Shown: positions 26,206 to 28,925 of the stretch, piece by piece
Position numbering within the stretch: the first letter of the stretch is position 1
How the letters are laid out: every line of letters begins with the position of its first letter
Source: REEB95 sp035632395
Lineage (GTDB): Bacteria > Pseudomonadota > Alphaproteobacteria > ATCC43930 > CGMCC-115725
Direction: 5' to 3'
DNA: 28,925 nt
Assembly (NCBI GenBank): GCA_035632395.1
Contig: DASQGX010000234.1
Coordinates: 1-28,925 of the forward strand
Position numbers and translations under genes: made by a program
The notes under the pieces: generated by a model
Told to the model about the DNA's origin: nothing
Databases searched by the model: none
Seen by the model: the letters and a program-made list of their open reading frames with translations, nothing else

Positions 26206-26693
26206 TGCGTCGCTCCGGCGCTCGCCGGCGCGGCCGGCGGAATGGGCTTGCCGTTCTCGCCCTCCTGCCAGCGACCCGCCTTTTTCAGCGCCTCGACCAC
26301 TTCGGGCGGCATGTAGCGTTCGTCGTGTTTCGCCAGCAGCGTCGTCGCCTTGAACGATCCGTCGGTCAGAAGGCGGCCTTCGACCACGACGCCCTGACCT
26401 TCGCGGAAAAGATCCGGCACGGTGCCGCGATACGTCACCGGCACGGATTTCTTTCCGTCGGTGACGGTGAAATCGAGCGTCGAGCCGTCGGCCTCGTGCT
26501 TGACGCTTCCGGTGGCGACCAGGCCGCCGATGCGCACCAACCGGCCCGGCGGAATATGCTCGGCGTAGAGATCGGACGGGCCGTAGAAGAACACCAGATT
26601 GTCGTTGAGCGCCGACAGCGTCAGGCCGACGGCGAGGCCGAGCAGCGCGACGCCGCCGAGCACGAAATAAAGCCGCCGCCGCTTGCGCGTCAT
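26202..26693 (-). CDS. ccmE: periplasmic heme chaperone CcmE (CycJ)
   Basis: Binds heme covalently in the periplasm and passes it to CcmF. The 163-residue protein has a basic cytoplasmic start (MTRKRRR), one membrane anchor (about residues 8-29), an OB-fold domain, and the heme-binding motif AKHDERYMPPE with H123 and Y127, then a flexible Pro/Ala tail. This is the classic His-type CcmE. ATG 26693 overlaps the ccmD stop by ATGA. Confidence 0.95.
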   Translation of the reverse strand: MTRKRRRLYFVLGGVALLGLAVGLTLSALNDNLVFFYGPSDLYAEHIPPGRLVRIGGLVATGSVKHEADGSTLDFTVTDGKKSVPVTYRGTVPDLFREGQGVVVEGRLLTDGSFKATTLLAKHDERYMPPEVVEALKKAGRWQEGENGKPIPPAAPASAGATQ

Positions 26694-26839
26694 CGCCGCT
26701 CCTCGGCGTCGAGCGCGCGCTGTGCCCGGCGATAGCCGATCAGGCTGTGCGCCAGCAATCCGACGAGCACGAGCGCGGCGACGCCGTAGGCCGGCCAGAC
26801 GAAGCGAGCATACCCGCCCATGGCGAAGAACTGCGCCAT
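26690..26839 (-). CDS. ccmD: heme exporter small membrane protein CcmD
   Basis: A 49-residue single-span membrane protein that helps release heme-loaded CcmE from CcmABC. It starts MAQFFAMGGYARFVWPAYG, a recognisable CcmD N-terminus, followed by one hydrophobic helix and a charged C-terminal tail (RRAQRALDAEERR). Its ATG at 26839 shares one base with the ccmC stop (TGATG) and its stop overlaps the ccmE start. Easily missed because of its size; its place between ccmC and ccmE is the standard one. Confidence 0.92.
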   Translation of the reverse strand: MAQFFAMGGYARFVWPAYGVAALVLVGLLAHSLIGYRRAQRALDAEERR

Positions 26840-27549
26840 CAGGTACCGAATCGTAGCGCACGCAGCTTGGCGCGCAACAACGCGGTCCGCATGCGCAGCA
26901 TGAGCAGGACCGCGAACAGGAACAGGAAGCCAGCGGCGATCACCAGCAGCGGCCACAGCATCGAGGTGGCGATGGTCGGGCCGCCCATGCGGAACACGCT
27001 CGCCTTCTGGTGCAGCGTGTTCCACCAATCGACCGAGAACTTGATGATCGGCAAATTGACCACGCCGACGATGGCGAGGATCGCCGCCGCGCGCGAGCCG
27101 CGGGTGCGGTCGTCGAAGGCGTTGGCCAACGCGATGAACCCGATATAGAGGAAGAACAGCACCAGCACGGACGTTAGCCGTGCGTCCCACACCCACCAGG
27201 TGCCCCACATCGGCTCGCCCCAAAGCGAGCCGGTCGCCAGGCAGACGAAGGTGAAGCACGCGCCGATCGGCGCGGCGCTTTCGGCGGCGATATGCGCCAG
27301 CGGATGCCGCCAGATCAATGCCACCGCGCTCGCCACCGCCATCACCGCATAGACCAGGCTCGCCAGCCAGGCCGACGGCACGTGCACGTACATGATCTTG
27401 ACCGCTTCGCCTTGCTGGTAGTCGGGCGGTGCGATGAACAGCGCGCCGTAGAACCCGATCGCGATCAGCACCGCGGCGGCGATGGCGCTCCACGGCAGCA
27501 GCATTGCCGACAAGCGCATGAAACGGGCGGGATTGGCGAAGCGCTGCAT
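26839..27549 (-). CDS. ccmC: heme exporter protein CcmC
   Basis: Integral membrane heme-handling protein of 236 residues that loads heme onto CcmE. It has six hydrophobic segments, the WWD signature WGTWWVWDARLTS (residues 115-127), and conserved histidines in VHVPSAW (H56) and WWNTLHQ. ATG 27549 is chosen since the family N-terminus begins there; the upstream in-frame extension lies in ccmB. It follows ccmB after 14 bases. Confidence 0.95.
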   Translation of the reverse strand: MQRFANPARFMRLSAMLLPWSAIAAAVLIAIGFYGALFIAPPDYQQGEAVKIMYVHVPSAWLASLVYAVMAVASAVALIWRHPLAHIAAESAAPIGACFTFVCLATGSLWGEPMWGTWWVWDARLTSVLVLFFLYIGFIALANAFDDRTRGSRAAAILAIVGVVNLPIIKFSVDWWNTLHQKASVFRMGGPTIATSMLWPLLVIAAGFLFLFAVLLMLRMRTALLRAKLRALRFGT

Positions 27550-27563
27550 GGCCGGTTTTTCTG

Positions 27564-28229
27564 CTATTCGAACGCCTGACGCAAGGCTGCCGCCGCCGCC
27601 CACGGCGCCAGAGCGAGCGATCCCGCGAGCAACGCCGCCAGCAAAAGCAGATGCGGCCGCGATTCGAGACCCAAAGCGGCGGCTTCGCTGGCGGCGACGC
27701 CGAAGATCAGCACCGGGATGTACAGCGGCAGGACCAGCAGCGACAGAAGCACGCCGGCGCGGCGCGCACCCAGTGTCAGCGCTGCGCCGATGGCGCCGAT
27801 GAGGCTCAGGACCGGCGTACCGAGCAGCAACGCCGCGATCAGCGCCGGATAGCCGGCGGCATCGAAATGCAGCACCAGCGCCAGCAGCGGCGCGATGATC
27901 GTCAACGGCAGGCCAGTGGTGAGCCAGTGCGCCGCGCATTTCGCCAGCACCTGGATCTCAAGCGGCACCGGCATGAGCGACAATGCTTCGAGGCTGCCAT
28001 CTTGATAGTCAGCATCAAAGAGCCGTTCGAGCGACAGCAGCGCCGCCAACAGCGCCGTCACCCAGAGCACGCCGGCGGCGATGCGCGCCATCAGATCGGG
28101 ATCCGGCCCCACGCCGAATGGAAACAGGATCACTGCCAGTGCGAAGAACGCGACGACATTGGCGACGTCGCCGCCCTGACGGAACGCCAGCCGCAGATCG
28201 CGCGTCAGCAGCGCGGCGAAACCGCTCAT
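27564..28229 (-). CDS. ccmB: heme exporter permease CcmB
   Basis: Membrane subunit of the CcmAB ABC transporter, 221 residues with about six hydrophobic segments. Family landmarks are RDLRLAFRQGGD at the start, LERLFDADYQDGSLEAL, and PLYIPVLIFGV near the end. The ATG at 28229 overlaps the ccmA stop by ATGA, so the two transporter subunits are translationally coupled. Confidence 0.94.
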   Translation of the reverse strand: MSGFAALLTRDLRLAFRQGGDVANVVAFFALAVILFPFGVGPDPDLMARIAAGVLWVTALLAALLSLERLFDADYQDGSLEALSLMPVPLEIQVLAKCAAHWLTTGLPLTIIAPLLALVLHFDAAGYPALIAALLLGTPVLSLIGAIGAALTLGARRAGVLLSLLVLPLYIPVLIFGVAASEAAALGLESRPHLLLLAALLAGSLALAPWAAAAALRQAFE

Positions 28230-28873
28230 GCCTGCCTCCAGGTCGTGTGCGCGGCGAGCGACAGGGTCTGCGCGCCTGGCAGAGGCAGCGGCACGTGCGT
28301 CGCGAGCGCGACGCAGCCGCCGGCGCTGCGATGCTCGGCGATCGCCGTCAGCAATATCTCGGTCGATTCCGCATCGAGACTGGTGGTCGGCTCGTCGAGC
28401 AGCCAGAGCGCAGCGGCCGACGCAAGCAGACGCGCCAGGCCCAGCCGTTTGCGCTCGCCGGCCGACAGATAACGCGCCGGCCAGGTCGCGCGCGCATCGA
28501 GCTTGAAGCGGCGCAATGCATCCGTCGCGCCGTTGGCTGTGCCGCGCATATCCGCCCAGAATGCCAGGTTCTCCTCGGCGGTCAGCGCCAGCTTCACCGC
28601 CTCTTGGTGGCCGATGTAATGCAGACGGGTCCGGTGCACGGCCGGATCATCGGCGATGGCGCCACCGTCCCAGGTGATCACGCCTTGTTCCGGTTGGGCG
28701 AGCCCGGCCATTAGGCGCAGCAGGCTGGTTTTGCCGCTGCCATTGGGTCCGCCGAGCAGCAGGGCATCACCTGGCGCCAGCGCGAAGGCAACGCCCTGGA
28801 ACACCCGGCGCTCGCCGCGGCGGCATGCAAGCCCTTCACCGGTAAATGATTTCTGCAATTCCCGGCCGGCCAT
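28226..28873 (-). CDS. ccmA: heme exporter ATP-binding protein CcmA
   Basis: ATPase of the CcmAB transporter, which powers release of holo-CcmE from CcmC. The 215-residue protein shows Walker A GGPNGSGKT (41-49), signature LSAGE followed by RKRLGLARLL (136-150), Walker B LWLLDEP (156-162) and a downstream switch histidine in LATHVP. First gene of the ccm cluster; only 52 bases remain before the window end, so its promoter is not fully visible. Confidence 0.95.
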   Translation of the reverse strand: MAGRELQKSFTGEGLACRRGERRVFQGVAFALAPGDALLLGGPNGSGKTSLLRLMAGLAQPEQGVITWDGGAIADDPAVHRTRLHYIGHQEAVKLALTAEENLAFWADMRGTANGATDALRRFKLDARATWPARYLSAGERKRLGLARLLASAAALWLLDEPTTSLDAESTEILLTAIAEHRSAGGCVALATHVPLPLPGAQTLSLAAHTTWRQA

Positions 28874-28925
28874 GGCGCGGCACTATGCCATGCGCCGGGC
28901 GCGCCGGCTCCGGCAAAACGCCGCG

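Overview
The window is a compact, high-GC, gram-negative chromosomal segment, almost certainly from an alphaproteobacterium. The evidence is protein-level resemblance, an MdtABC-type efflux operon with a NodT-type outer-membrane lipoprotein, a pterin carbinolamine dehydratase, an acetoacetyl-CoA synthetase and a complete System I cytochrome c maturation cluster. Having ccmA to ccmI unbroken in one cluster is less like many Rhizobiales, where the genes are split, and would fit a Rhodospirillales-like lineage; this order-level placement is inference. I see no tRNA, rRNA, CRISPR array, intact insertion sequence or prophage gene.

Layout: (1) 1-2045 (+) is the C-terminal two thirds of a molybdenum formate dehydrogenase alpha subunit, converging on a beta-carbonic anhydrase (2062-2757, -); a perfect hairpin contains both stop codons. 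(2) 2758-3085 is a gene-poor gap with a strong minus-strand terminator that has no recognisable gene in front of it. It is followed by an HU-type nucleoid protein (3086-3352, +) and a TehB-like methyltransferase (3413-4045, -). (3) 4363-13878 (+) is one tightly packed operon: membrane-fusion protein, two different RND pump subunits, outer-membrane channel lipoprotein, and the ribosome-rescue hydrolase ArfB, with 4-base stop/start overlaps at several joints. (4) 13946-20385 is a mosaic of single genes: an HtrA-like protein that has lost its catalytic triad, a DapA-family aldolase diverging from a bifunctional aldolase/short-chain dehydrogenase, a uracil-DNA-glycosylase-like protein, a two-gene methyltransferase/metallopeptidase unit, and phhB. 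(5) 20382-22346 (-) is acetoacetyl-CoA synthetase. (6) 22402-28873 (-) is ccmABCDEFGHI, nine genes read from the right edge leftward, nearly all overlapping.

Functionally, the efflux genes encode a complete tripartite pump, probably with a heteromeric MdtB/MdtC-type inner-membrane trimer. The ccm genes encode the whole pathway from heme export (CcmABCD) through the heme chaperone CcmE to apocytochrome reduction and ligation (CcmFGHI). Formate dehydrogenase and carbonic anhydrase share the CO2 pool, although they are convergent and not co-transcribed. The window is mostly conserved core metabolism. The points most worth a second look are the triad-less HtrA-like protein, the orphan terminator near 2.8 kb, the structured terminator-ended gap near 18.1 kb, a long insertion in the second RND subunit, and the coupling of arfB to the efflux operon.
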